This document shows positions 1-8,658 of a stretch of DNA of 49,637 nt, piece by piece. Each line of letters opens with the position of its first letter. Within the stretch, counting starts at the first letter, position 1. The translations under genes and the position numbers were made by a program. Origin of the DNA: an uncultured Sulfuricurvum sp. (GTDB lineage Bacteria; Campylobacterota; Campylobacteria; Campylobacterales; Sulfurimonadaceae); assembly GCF_937936435.1 (NCBI RefSeq), contig NZ_CALDDG010000068.1:1-49637 (forward strand), written 5' to 3'. The notes under the pieces were generated by a model. The model saw nothing but the letters and a program-made list of their open reading frames with translations, was not told where the DNA came from and searched no databases.

Positions 1-711
1 CCAAGCCGCAATAATCGTGAGGGAATCCACTTTGTCAACCCCATTGGTCGCCCAGATTGCAAAGGTATCGGATATAACTACTTTTTTAAAAAGACCGATA
101 GCAAAGAGAAAAAGAGCGGCAGAAATGTTGCGGTAATTAATAACTTTGCTTTTGAGTGAATCAAACTGAGGCATCATCTCTTTGTGATGGAGGATAGGTC
201 CTGCAAGCAGATGCGGGAAGAAAGTGACGAAAAGGGTATAGTTGAGATAATCCATCTCTTTAACTTCATTACGGTATGCATCGACCAAATAGGCAATTTG
301 AGTGAACGTAAAGAAACTGATACCCAAGGGAAGGACAATATGCATCAACTCCCAATGTGTCCCTGCAAGTATATTAACGTTTGTAATAAAAAAATCCATG
401 TATTTAAAATAGCCCAGCAAAAGGATATTTGAGATGACTCCAAATATCAAAACTGATTTGGGTGAGAATCTTTTATACGAAGAATTTGTGTCGTTTAGTC
501 GGGTGATGGTAGAACCGATGGTAAAGTTAAAAAGAATCGATCCTAAAATAAGAGGAAGATAAAGGATATTCCACCACGAATAAAAAAACAATGAGGCAAA
601 TACCATCCATCCTTTAGATGCTTGTGTCAGCCGCTTTTTATTGAGCCAAAAGTAGATACCGAATGTTATTGGTAAAAAAATAAAGATGAATTCGTAGCTG
701 TTAAAAAGCAT
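1..711 (-). CDS. MBOAT-family membrane O-acyltransferase (AlgI/DltB-like), 3' part outside window
   Basis: An open frame runs from an ATG at 711 to the window edge, giving 237 codons with no stop, so the C-terminal half is missing. The N-terminus (MLFNSYEFIFIF) and the run of hydrophobic segments are typical of AlgI/DltB-type MBOAT proteins, which move acyl groups (often acetyl) onto extracellular polysaccharide. The catalytic His usually lies further C-terminal and is not visible here. The start overlaps the end of the preceding hexapeptide acetyltransferase gene by 11 nt, so the two are probably co-translated. Last gene of the polysaccharide operon seen in this window. The family is clear; the exact acceptor is not known. 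Confidence 0.85.
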   Translation of the reverse strand, partial: MLFNSYEFIFIFLPITFGIYFWLNKKRLTQASKGWMVFASLFFYSWWNILYLPLILGSILFNFTIGSTITRLNDTNSSYKRFSPKSVLIFGVISNILLLGYFKYMDFFITNVNILAGTHWELMHIVLPLGISFFTFTQIAYLVDAYRNEVKEMDYLNYTLFVTFFPHLLAGPILHHKEMMPQFDSLKSKVINYRNISAALFLFAIGLFKKVVISDTFAIWATNGVDKVDSLTIIAAW

Positions 712-1231
712 GGGGTGTATCCACACTAATTTTCTTGATCAATTTTGCTGGATTTCCGGCATAAACGGCATTGGATTCCAAACTTTTGACGACGACCGAA
801 CCGGCACCGATAATGACGTTGTCCCCTATTGTGACGGGACCGATAATGACGACGTTGGAGCCGATATCGACGTTGTCCCCGATGATCGGTGAAGCGGAAA
901 AAGTCCCGTTGGAGAGTTCTTTGTGCCCGATCGTCGTATTATGGCGAAGGGTACAGTTGCTTCCGATGATGCTGTGGTCATTGACGACCAGTCCTTGGCC
1001 ATGGTAGAGCTTTAGGCCCGAGCCGACCGAAGTATTCCACGGCAGTTCGATTCCTAATATCCATTCGACGATGATACGATAGAAGATTAAGTAGGGGATT
1101 GACAGAATAAGAATCGGTTTCGGTGCTCTACGGCATATCTGGGCCGATCGGAATAGAAAAAGGACGAGCCTACCTTTTGTATTTCCTATGTTGGCGCTAT
1201 AGTCTTGAAAAAAATAATAGCAAAATGTCAT
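701..1231 (-). CDS. Hexapeptide-repeat acetyltransferase, serine-acetyltransferase/WcaB-like
   Basis: This is a 176-aa protein. Its C-terminal half is a left-handed beta-helix of hexapeptide repeats (IIGSNCT, IIGDNVDIGSNVVIIGPVTIGDNVIIGAGSVV), ending in the usual AGNPAKLIKK tail. Proteins of this length and layout in polysaccharide clusters (WcaB/CysE-like) transfer acetyl from acetyl-CoA to a sugar in the cytoplasm. The N-terminal 70 residues carry a hydrophobic stretch (ILILSIPYLIFY) that may attach it to the membrane. It overlaps the upstream glycosyltransferase by 4 nt and the downstream MBOAT gene by 11 nt. A role in sugar O-acetylation is inferred from context; a true serine acetyltransferase is less likely here. 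Confidence 0.8.
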   Translation of the reverse strand: MTFCYYFFQDYSANIGNTKGRLVLFLFRSAQICRRAPKPILILSIPYLIFYRIIVEWILGIELPWNTSVGSGLKLYHGQGLVVNDHSIIGSNCTLRHNTTIGHKELSNGTFSASPIIGDNVDIGSNVVIIGPVTIGDNVIIGAGSVVVKSLESNAVYAGNPAKLIKKISVDTPHAF

Positions 1232-2337
1232 AGAGTATTTTCTTTATAGAGTTTTGATATCGTTTTGGAGTAGAGATTAGCAATATTTTGCCAGCGTAAA
1301 AAGTCACGTGTTTTGAAAGTATTTAAGCCAGTCTGGCAAATTGTATTTTGACTCTTGTAGAGTTCAATTAATATATCAGCAATCTGTTGATCGGAATCGA
1401 AGAGAAAACCATTGTCACTTGGAATAATAATGTCTTCTGCAATACCTGTACGTCTGGAAATTACACATAATCCTAGAACAAAAGGTTCAGCAATCGCATG
1501 ACCGAAAGTTTCAGAGTTGGAAGGGATAATTGCAATATTTGATTTTTTGTATAATGAAAGAATTTCATCTCTGCTCATTTGGCCCGGGAAGTGAATATTG
1601 GAGGATAGGTCTAACTGAGATGTGAGTGATTGATAGCTTGACTTTAAAGGTCCCTCCCCAGGTAAATATACTTGAATAGTGTTGTCCTTGGTTTTTGCTA
1701 TATATTGAGAGACCGCATTAATAATGAGGTGTTGATTTTTACCAACTCTAAATTGTCCAGGAAAAATTATTGTTAATGGAGTAGATGCAACGCAAGTTTG
1801 GATATCAGAACTGAAAAAAGATTCATCAACACCTAGAGGGAGGATAGATGTTTTTTTCTGGATAAAATTAAATTTTTTGTAAACAGCTGTGGATGCTGCG
1901 AAAACATGGTCTGCAAAGATTGAAAGTAAAAATTGGATAACTAGTAGTGCAATGTAGGATATATACTTTTTATTGTGTCTATATCCGTGAATAGTGTAAA
2001 TAATTTTAAATTTTTTGGTTGAGCGGAGTTTTACGAGTGCTGAAATGATGAGCTGCCAATTGGTTTGTACATGCACTATGTCTGGTTGATTCGTGGCGAC
2101 AAAGCTCCAGAATTCATTAACCAGTTTCCAAAAATCTTGATGATAGTCTAGGCCATTGATAATCGTATAAGCTAGATGACAATCAATCAGTTTTTTCTTT
2201 AATCCTTTTTCTTGTTCATTCTCTCCAGTTAAAAAAACAAATTCTAGATCATGTAATTTTGAAAAATGAATGGCCTGTTCTGTGAGTAACGTCGAAAGAC
2301 CAATATTGTGGCTTGAAAGAAACATTGCAACTTTCAT
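1228..2337 (-). CDS. Glycosyltransferase family 4 (GT-B fold)
   Basis: This 369-aa protein has an N-terminal acceptor domain beginning MKVAMFLSSHN. The C-terminal nucleotide-sugar domain carries the GT4 marks: a FPGQFRVGKNQ loop, then PSNSETFGHAIAEPFVLG, equivalent to the EX7E region (E at SETFGHAIAE). It would add one sugar, probably from a nucleotide sugar made by the cluster, to the lipid-linked repeat unit on the cytoplasmic face. No signal peptide; a hydrophobic stretch near residues 130-145 could give peripheral membrane contact. It is the most AT-rich gene of the cluster together with its neighbour at 2340, suggesting a separately acquired pair. Donor and linkage cannot be predicted from sequence. 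Confidence 0.85.
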   Translation of the reverse strand: MKVAMFLSSHNIGLSTLLTEQAIHFSKLHDLEFVFLTGENEQEKGLKKKLIDCHLAYTIINGLDYHQDFWKLVNEFWSFVATNQPDIVHVQTNWQLIISALVKLRSTKKFKIIYTIHGYRHNKKYISYIALLVIQFLLSIFADHVFAASTAVYKKFNFIQKKTSILPLGVDESFFSSDIQTCVASTPLTIIFPGQFRVGKNQHLIINAVSQYIAKTKDNTIQVYLPGEGPLKSSYQSLTSQLDLSSNIHFPGQMSRDEILSLYKKSNIAIIPSNSETFGHAIAEPFVLGLCVISRRTGIAEDIIIPSDNGFLFDSDQQIADILIELYKSQNTICQTGLNTFKTRDFLRWQNIANLYSKTISKLYKENTL

Positions 2338-2339
2338 AA

Positions 2340-3263
2340 CTATACGGCCTCTCTATATTTGAATGCTTTCCTAATAATTGAATCAGGTGTTAAAGTAAGA
2401 AGTAAAAACACGAAAATTTTAGGGTAAAAAAATCGCATACGTAATGCCTTTAATACTTCTTTAAATGCTTTAAACCGTTTTTTATGACGTAAAAAAGTTG
2501 AGGCTCTCATCCCATACCAGTGGGCAATATAGTATTTATAAGATTGTAAAGATTCTTTTTGGACTATGGGGATTAAACACAATAATTCATTTCCTACTAC
2601 ATCAATATCTGAGACAGGACGTCCTGGTTCCCAAGCTTGTATTTCGTTGTGATAGATACTCATGTTTTGTTTGGAATAGGCAATACCATTGTGGATAGAG
2701 AGTTTTGCCCATGTTAAAAGATCTTCGCCTGATTTAATTCCAATGGGAAAGCCACCGATGTTTTGAAGGCTCTCTTTTTTTGCGCATACAGCCGACGTCC
2801 AGAGTGGTGGAAGATTTTTAGTAGCAACAGAAAAATAATTATCGAGTATACCGTCAGGAGATGAAAAAGAGAGCCCTTGAAGCTGAACCATTGTAGAGGA
2901 GGAATTATTTTGAATAGTATAGCTTGTCGCATAGACATTGCAATTCGGATACTTAGTAATAAGTGAGTAAATTACAGATAGGTATTCTGGAAGCCATTCA
3001 TCATCAGCATCTAAAAAAGCGATGTAATTAAATTGTGCTTCTTCGATTCCGCGGTTTCTCGCGGCTGAAACCCCAGCATTGAATTGGGAAATTAGGCGAA
3101 TGCGTGAATCATTGAATTTTTTAACTTCAGTTGTGCTGTTATCAGTTGAACCGTCATCTATGACAATAATTTCAAAGTCCTGATAGGTTTGTGCTAAAAC
3201 AGACTTAAGTGTTGAAGCAATATCTGCTTCTTTATTGTATAGAGGAATGACAATACTGATCAT
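2340..3263 (-). CDS. Glycosyltransferase family 2 (GT-A fold)
   Basis: This is a 307-aa GT2 enzyme. The N-terminus MISIVIPLYNKEADIA, the EIIVIDDGSTDNS loop and the metal-binding DxD (FLDADDEW, near residue 85) are clear, followed by a region with SGEDLLTW containing the likely catalytic acid. GT2 proteins are inverting transferases that use UDP- or GDP-sugars. No transmembrane passenger is evident apart from a hydrophobic C-terminal patch (IFVFLLLTLTP), which may anchor it to the inner membrane. The start overlaps the end of the polymerase-like gene upstream by 4 nt, and the downstream GT4 begins 2 nt after its stop. Substrate unknown. Confidence 0.88.
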   Translation of the reverse strand: MISIVIPLYNKEADIASTLKSVLAQTYQDFEIIVIDDGSTDNSTTEVKKFNDSRIRLISQFNAGVSAARNRGIEEAQFNYIAFLDADDEWLPEYLSVIYSLITKYPNCNVYATSYTIQNNSSSTMVQLQGLSFSSPDGILDNYFSVATKNLPPLWTSAVCAKKESLQNIGGFPIGIKSGEDLLTWAKLSIHNGIAYSKQNMSIYHNEIQAWEPGRPVSDIDVVGNELLCLIPIVQKESLQSYKYYIAHWYGMRASTFLRHKKRFKAFKEVLKALRMRFFYPKIFVFLLLTLTPDSIIRKAFKYREAV

Positions 3264-4573
3264 ACAGTAGACCTTTGTTCTTTTGTAATTTTCGTATATG
3301 CTACTGCTATCCCTATGAAGATAAAGGGATAAGCATGCGCTGCAAAACTATAATTTACCACGTTATCTGTATACATTGTACTAAGTACAGGGATGTATGA
3401 TAAAAATGCTAATGCATGGGTGATTTTCAGACTATCCATTTTTTTACGCATAATAATGTTATGGGCATATAAAAAAAATATCAAAGGAAAGGAGGCGTAT
3501 AAGATTAGTCCAATATTTCCGGAATCCGAGAGTATTTGTACGTAGTCATTGTGCAATACTTGCAAACCACCGAATACAAAATTTTCATACATATATTGTT
3601 GGACACTTCCGAGCCCTGAACCTGTCCATTCGTGTCCGGTGTAAAATTTGTCAAGTGCCCATTTCCACATTGCAAAACGGGCATTACTATCAATATTATC
3701 TGTAGAAATGGAAGATAAGTCACTAATGTTGCTCACTTTTGCGGTTTCATTAAACATTTTTTCTCGTACTTGAGGGATGAAGACGACGCTTGAGACTGCT
3801 ACTAGCGCTATTAATGCAATATAAGGGAGAGAAAGCGCTTTATATCGTAGATAGGAGGCGAACATCATGACTAAAATAATGGCCAATAAGCCTGTACGAA
3901 CACTTTGCAAGACAGAGGATAGGAAGAACCATCCGATTAAAATAAGGTATTTTTTTTCTCCGGTATGCCACCACATAACAAAGGAAAGAGCACTCATGAT
4001 TCCAAGAAAATCAGCCAGTGTGGACATAGGCCAGAAGAGTCCATCACCATAAAAATACCAAATTTCCAAGACATGTGTCATCACACCGCCGAGAAGAATA
4101 GAGAAAATAAATGCGGCGAATATCATCCAGCGCATGGCAACATAGATAAATAGAGGAGATCGAACAAAGGTGGCCGCAAAAAGCATAATAAGAAAAGGAT
4201 AGAGATATTTTAGATATGCGCGGATACCGTATCCGATATCAACAGTCCATATTAGCGATATTGCCAGCCATGTAAGAAATAGTAGGTAAGGCAAATAAAT
4301 AGGTTTGAGTTTAAGAGATTTACTATAAAAAGCAAAGGCTAACAAGATCATGGTAATCCAGACCATCAAACGAAATGCCGATAAGCTGACGCCTACATTA
4401 ACGCCGACTTGTACCATCCCAGTAACCATCGTGACGAGAAGGAATCGCTCTCGTCCACTGAGTAGAACTTTTTGAGTTTTAGAAAGTCTAACATAAGCCG
4501 GACTTGAAAATAAAAGTTTAAACGCATACCCTGTTAACGCTAAAAAAACAATAATATTTAACAAGGCAAACAT
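3260..4573 (-). CDS. O-antigen polymerase/ligase-like polytopic membrane protein (Wzy candidate)
   Basis: This 437-aa protein has about ten to twelve predicted hydrophobic segments and a large periplasmic loop in the C-terminal half (around residues 265-340, GSGLGSVQQYMYENFVFGGLQVLHNDYVQILSDSGNIG). The pattern GxGxG...HNDYVQ followed by a helix is the O-antigen ligase/polymerase (Wzy_C) signature, in which the His and neighbouring Arg residues contact undecaprenyl-phosphate. As the only such protein in a cluster with a Wzx flippase, it is the best candidate for the repeat-unit polymerase Wzy. A WaaL-type ligase is the alternative, and sequence alone does not separate the two well. Confidence 0.75.
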   Translation of the reverse strand: MFALLNIIVFLALTGYAFKLLFSSPAYVRLSKTQKVLLSGRERFLLVTMVTGMVQVGVNVGVSLSAFRLMVWITMILLAFAFYSKSLKLKPIYLPYLLFLTWLAISLIWTVDIGYGIRAYLKYLYPFLIMLFAATFVRSPLFIYVAMRWMIFAAFIFSILLGGVMTHVLEIWYFYGDGLFWPMSTLADFLGIMSALSFVMWWHTGEKKYLILIGWFFLSSVLQSVRTGLLAIILVMMFASYLRYKALSLPYIALIALVAVSSVVFIPQVREKMFNETAKVSNISDLSSISTDNIDSNARFAMWKWALDKFYTGHEWTGSGLGSVQQYMYENFVFGGLQVLHNDYVQILSDSGNIGLILYASFPLIFFLYAHNIIMRKKMDSLKITHALAFLSYIPVLSTMYTDNVVNYSFAAHAYPFIFIGIAVAYTKITKEQRSTV

Positions 4574-4579
4574 GAGTTT

Positions 4580-5722
4580 TTAAATCCTTTTTAAAATATT
4601 GCCGTAGATGTCAGCTATTGTTTTTTGGTAAATATTGTATGCAAAAGTAGCTTTAACTTTGTTATGTCCATTTTCACTCATCTGGTCCCGTAATACGGGA
4701 TTTTTAAGCAATTCGATAATTGCATTAGCAAAGATAACTGGATCGCTTGCATCAGTTAAAATACCTGAATTATTATCTATAACTTCCATAAGACCGTCGA
4801 CTTTTGAAGCAACAACGGGGATTCCGTAACTCATAGCTTCGATGGCTGTGAGCCCAAAACCTTCGAATCGTGAAGGTATAACGACAATGTCCATCTGCAA
4901 ATAATGATCTTGTAACACTTCTTTAGGCTGGAGACCTGCCCATGTAATAGCATGGGCAATATGTAGTTCTTGTGAAATATTAACTAGTGTTTCTCTTTCA
5001 CTTCCGTCTCCAATGATAAGAAGTGTGAGTTTTGGAAAAACGGAGAGTATTTTAGGCATGGAAAATAAAAGTCTGTCGATCCCTTTTTCGTAGCTGAGCC
5101 TGGAGACAACACCGATTGTAAAAGAGTCAATGGTTTCTTTTTGCAGAAGTTTTTCAGGAATATCGGTGCAATTGTATACGGTAAAGTGCTTTCGCCCCTG
5201 TTTATGGAGTTGCGGATTGTACAGACTGGGGTTTATTTCGAAAAAAGCTTGTTCGGAAGATTGTGAAACGCATAGAAACAGGTCGCAAACATAGCGGCTG
5301 AGGAGTCTCGGAACCCATTTTCGCGTGTAAATATGGCCGGGAACGTGCGCCGTGGCAATGATACGGCGTGCTCCTAAAAGTTTGAAGATAATAATTGCCA
5401 GAGATCCCGGTGCCATGTACTGTACATGAATGATATCAGGTTTAGACGTATGAAGGGCATTTTTAAAACCCTTCCATAATGTTATAAATGTAGACCAAGG
5501 CCCTTTCGGACGTTTCCCGTCCGGACTCATCAAAACGACTTCGGCACCTTCGGATTTCATATAGTTGACCATTCGAGGATCGTATTCGAAATAGCATAGT
5601 ACGACGGGAAAATAGCCACTGTCTCTCAGTGCATGTACAAGGTTAAGAGTTTGGTATTCCGTTCCACCGAGCATGAGACATGGGATGGCGATAAGAACTT
5701 TATTTGAATGTTGATTTCGCAT
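4580..5722 (-). CDS. Glycosyltransferase family 4
   Basis: This 380-aa protein shows the GT4 hallmarks: an N-terminal glycine-rich loop (PCLMLGGTEYQTLNL), the domain-joining region GVVSRLSYEKGIDRLL, and the donor-site motif PSRFEGFGLTAIEAMSYGIPVVAS with the two conserved glutamates. It probably transfers a hexose or amino sugar with retention of configuration during repeat-unit assembly. The start ATG lies inside the end of the upstream GNAT gene (23-nt overlap), so its translation is likely coupled. The membrane protein at 3260 follows after 6 nt. Donor sugar not predictable. Confidence 0.88.
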   Translation of the reverse strand: MRNQHSNKVLIAIPCLMLGGTEYQTLNLVHALRDSGYFPVVLCYFEYDPRMVNYMKSEGAEVVLMSPDGKRPKGPWSTFITLWKGFKNALHTSKPDIIHVQYMAPGSLAIIIFKLLGARRIIATAHVPGHIYTRKWVPRLLSRYVCDLFLCVSQSSEQAFFEINPSLYNPQLHKQGRKHFTVYNCTDIPEKLLQKETIDSFTIGVVSRLSYEKGIDRLLFSMPKILSVFPKLTLLIIGDGSERETLVNISQELHIAHAITWAGLQPKEVLQDHYLQMDIVVIPSRFEGFGLTAIEAMSYGIPVVASKVDGLMEVIDNNSGILTDASDPVIFANAIIELLKNPVLRDQMSENGHNKVKATFAYNIYQKTIADIYGNILKRI

Positions 5723-6734
5723 TTTGTAACCACTGTTTTAGTCTAGAAGTCGGTGAAAATGAATAAACTGTATAAGAATAAATTTCTTTTGTTTGATCTG
5801 TAAATAAATTTTTATAAGATTTAGCCCCTCTCATTAGATCATAAGTGTGGTACTTACGTTTTAACATATCTTCTATTGTTAGTAATAGATGGACTTTACT
5901 AGGTGCAAATTTGGCATATGTCGAATCAAAAACAGGCATATACGAATAATACACTTCTTTAAAGGTGAAACCTATTCTCCAACTGATGATATTATTTTCT
6001 AAGATTAGTACGGAAAAATGTAATAACCCTTTTGTCAAAAGATATTTAATGAGATTTTCATGAAAAGAGGGAGCTTTATAAGCATTCGGGTATCTTTCTT
6101 GATGTGTTTTAATCATAATCGGTAGTGTTTCCAATGCTTCTTCTGTATTTAAAACTTCATAGCGTAAAGTTCCATTTTCTCCTAATATACGCGCTGAGCG
6201 CTTCAGATCTTTTCGGCTACTTTTCGAAAGGGTATTGAGATATTCTTCTAATGTTTGATGGTTTTTCAGATCGATATAAGGACAAAGTTCATTACGTTGT
6301 TTTTGAAATAGAGGGTTCTGTATTGCATTAAATATGTCATCGGTCAATAATTCATCATATTGGAAGTTTTGTAATCGGCATTCTTCTAATAGTGCAGTCC
6401 AAAAAAAAATCATATCTGTCGTTTGACCGATAAGTAACGGTTCATGATAGTCAAAATCAGAGTATCCTGCAGGAATAATTGTGTGCATGAAAGCATTTTT
6501 CCAATTTTTTTTCCAGAGGATTAGTGGAAGAAAAATGGTTGTATTTTCATTATATGCGACACAAAACATTGGGTGAAGTTCGCGTAGAGAGAAATAGGTA
6601 TCAATCCATACCCGTACCATTTCAGGATGGAAAAATATATGAGTATTTTCTGCTTTATCAATCCATTCTCGCCAACGGGACTGAAAAGGTTCGGACCAGA
6701 TAGTATCCCAGTTGGTGATCCATTCAAATTTCAT
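5700..6734 (-). CDS. GNAT/FemAB-like acyltransferase (CelD-BcsL type, Acetyltransf_6)
   Basis: This 344-aa protein has a two-lobed GNAT layout. The C-terminal part contains ISWRIGFTFKEVYYSYMPVFD and a LMRGAKSYKNLFTD segment, matching the end of CelD/FemAB-like acyltransferases (usual form: a short strand, then 'RG', 'E/K-x-YK'). Members attach acyl groups to amino sugars or peptide amines. It directly follows a PIG-L-type deacetylase with a 4-nt overlap, which suggests the pair removes an N-acetyl group and replaces it with another acyl group on a sugar. That joint role is inferred. No signal peptide, so it acts in the cytoplasm. Confidence 0.7.
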   Translation of the reverse strand: MKFEWITNWDTIWSEPFQSRWREWIDKAENTHIFFHPEMVRVWIDTYFSLRELHPMFCVAYNENTTIFLPLILWKKNWKNAFMHTIIPAGYSDFDYHEPLLIGQTTDMIFFWTALLEECRLQNFQYDELLTDDIFNAIQNPLFQKQRNELCPYIDLKNHQTLEEYLNTLSKSSRKDLKRSARILGENGTLRYEVLNTEEALETLPIMIKTHQERYPNAYKAPSFHENLIKYLLTKGLLHFSVLILENNIISWRIGFTFKEVYYSYMPVFDSTYAKFAPSKVHLLLTIEDMLKRKYHTYDLMRGAKSYKNLFTDQTKEIYSYTVYSFSPTSRLKQWLQNAKSTFK

Positions 6735-7477
6735 TGGTAATCCACCTTTTCAAAAATTTCATAAGGCCATTTAAAAGCGCTGATAAAGCGGTTTGGAAGA
6801 ATCCCGCAATAGGGACGACCATCGGAAGTTTGATCTTTAAGATAACTTTGAATAGCAATGTTTTTTTCATGGATAACATTGTCGATTGATAGTCGGAAGG
6901 TATGGTCGAAATTAAGTGCTTTAATATTTCGTAGGGGAACTGAAAACCATACCCACACCCAATATTTATATAAATCAGCCGTGCTATTCATCTGTCGAAG
7001 AGTATCATAGGTGAGCTCGAAAGCTGCTGTATGATCAGACCATCCCTCGGCATCATGAGTACAAAAAACTTCCTTCGGATTGATATCGCGTAATTTTTCT
7101 AACAGTACACGCAAAGCGCTTTCGTAACCAAATTCACCTCTATTTGGGATGGAACCATCTGTTAAATTGAGGCAAAGTATTTGTCTTACACCGAGTTTCT
7201 TGCAAACACGATAGGCTGTATTGAATCTATGAAAAGCGATCTCATCTGTCGAGATATCAGATAGGCTACTTTCTCCTCGTGTCAAAAAAATAACTGTCAG
7301 ATCAGCATTTAGGAGAGTCTTTTGGCAGATAAGTCCAGCACATCCAAATGTCTCATCATCAGGATGAGGGGCAATGATGACTGTGGAAGAAGAAGTTGGT
7401 ATTATAGCTTTTACTTTGGAAAGCTTATGTCGGAGGATAAATTGTCTCAACAAACGAAAAGTATCTTTTGCACTCAT
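6731..7477 (-). CDS. PIG-L/LmbE family N-deacetylase
   Basis: This protein is 248 aa from the ATG at 7477. That start was chosen because it gives an ATGA overlap with the stop of the upstream glycosyltransferase; an in-frame ATG at 7525 would lie inside that gene. The zinc-binding motif HPDDE sits near residue 38 (IIAPHPDDETFGCAGL), and a second ligand region is at CTHDAEGWSDHTAAFE. PIG-L enzymes are zinc amidases that deacetylate GlcNAc-type sugars, either as nucleotide sugar, lipid-linked sugar or glycoconjugate. The genes before and after are coupled to it by 4-nt overlaps. The substrate is probably an N-acetylated sugar of this polysaccharide. Confidence 0.85.
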   Translation of the reverse strand: MSAKDTFRLLRQFILRHKLSKVKAIIPTSSSTVIIAPHPDDETFGCAGLICQKTLLNADLTVIFLTRGESSLSDISTDEIAFHRFNTAYRVCKKLGVRQILCLNLTDGSIPNRGEFGYESALRVLLEKLRDINPKEVFCTHDAEGWSDHTAAFELTYDTLRQMNSTADLYKYWVWVWFSVPLRNIKALNFDHTFRLSIDNVIHEKNIAIQSYLKDQTSDGRPYCGILPNRFISAFKWPYEIFEKVDYQ

Positions 7478-8643
7478 TGGATTATTCCGTTGCGGAGAAT
7501 TTTGAGATAGAAATTCGCAACACATTGTGCGGAATATTCAGGGGAAAGGAGCGGTTTGAAACGGTTGATTCCATTTTGTATGATTTCTTTTGTTCGAAGG
7601 GGATTTTTAAGAATCTCCAAGGTTTTGCGAACGATAACTTCTTCGTCAAGAGGATCGGCTAAAAATCCGGTTTCTCCATCCACAATGAGTTCCTGAGCTG
7701 CTCCTTTGGCCGGAGCAATGACGGCCGTACTGCAAGCATTAGCTTCAAAAGGGACTCGACCGAAGGCTTCTCCCCGTGTAGTTAGAGAAAAAACAATATC
7801 GCTGGCCTTATAAACACGGGCTACTTCGGAAATTTGCTGTTCAGTGAAGTGTACTTTGTTTGTAATTTCAAGTTCACGGCAGAGTGTCTTAAGTCTGGAA
7901 AGTTCACTTTCATTTCCACCTCCCGCGATCATTAATAAATGTTTCGGATAATCTGTAGCAATTCGAGCGAAAACACGAATGGCCATATCGTGCCCCTTGT
8001 GTGGAGAGAGCAATCCTACGGATGATAATAAAAATTGATCAGCTGAGAAGCCGAGACTTGCTAATGCTTCATGCTTTGTGTATTTTCCCTCATATTGATT
8101 GTAGTCAATCGGATTGTATATTGTAAATGCAGATGTGTTCTGCGGATTCTTAAGAAGAACTTTTTCCCGTACAAATTCAGATACGCAGATAACTCCATCA
8201 AGTATGGTTTGAAGATTTTTTGAGGGAATCCAGTGCATTGTATCACTACGTGAGTGACCAACTACTTTTATGCCAAACAACTTTGGTAGCCATACACACC
8301 AAAATGTGTTCGGTCGAAGTAAATTAATGTGCAATATATCGATCTTTTCTTTTTTGGTAAAAATAGCAATTTTTAAGGCAAAGAGAAAGCGTTTCAGCAT
8401 ATCACTGCCACGCATAGGCTTTTCCCACCGATCGCTTCCCATCCACCATTTTTTTTCGTTTGCAAGATAGTGGAATCTGCAGTCAAGGTCAGCATAGCGT
8501 TCTTGATGAGGTAGCGGATATCGAAAAATAATTATAGGTGTGAAATCATTACGATTGAGATGTTTAATCAACGAGTACATACTGCCTTCTGCACCTGAAA
8601 AAATATCGCTGTACTCAAGGTACGCTATTTTTATGGATTTCAT
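7474..8643 (-). CDS. Glycosyltransferase family 4
   Basis: This is a 389-aa GT4 protein. The N-terminus has an EYSDIFSGAEGSMYSLIKHL loop. The C-terminal domain has VGLLSPHKGHDMAI, then FSLTTRGEAFGRVPFEANACSTAVIAPAKG, where the usual EX7E is represented by E in GEAFGRVPFE. It should add a sugar to the growing lipid-linked oligosaccharide. The gene ends in an ATGA overlap with the PIG-L deacetylase, making those two, the GNAT and the next GT4 a tightly coupled four-gene block. Donor and linkage unknown. Confidence 0.87.
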   Translation of the reverse strand: MKSIKIAYLEYSDIFSGAEGSMYSLIKHLNRNDFTPIIIFRYPLPHQERYADLDCRFHYLANEKKWWMGSDRWEKPMRGSDMLKRFLFALKIAIFTKKEKIDILHINLLRPNTFWCVWLPKLFGIKVVGHSRSDTMHWIPSKNLQTILDGVICVSEFVREKVLLKNPQNTSAFTIYNPIDYNQYEGKYTKHEALASLGFSADQFLLSSVGLLSPHKGHDMAIRVFARIATDYPKHLLMIAGGGNESELSRLKTLCRELEITNKVHFTEQQISEVARVYKASDIVFSLTTRGEAFGRVPFEANACSTAVIAPAKGAAQELIVDGETGFLADPLDEEVIVRKTLEILKNPLRTKEIIQNGINRFKPLLSPEYSAQCVANFYLKILRNGIIQ

Positions 8644-8658
8644 TATCAGAGCCTTTTC

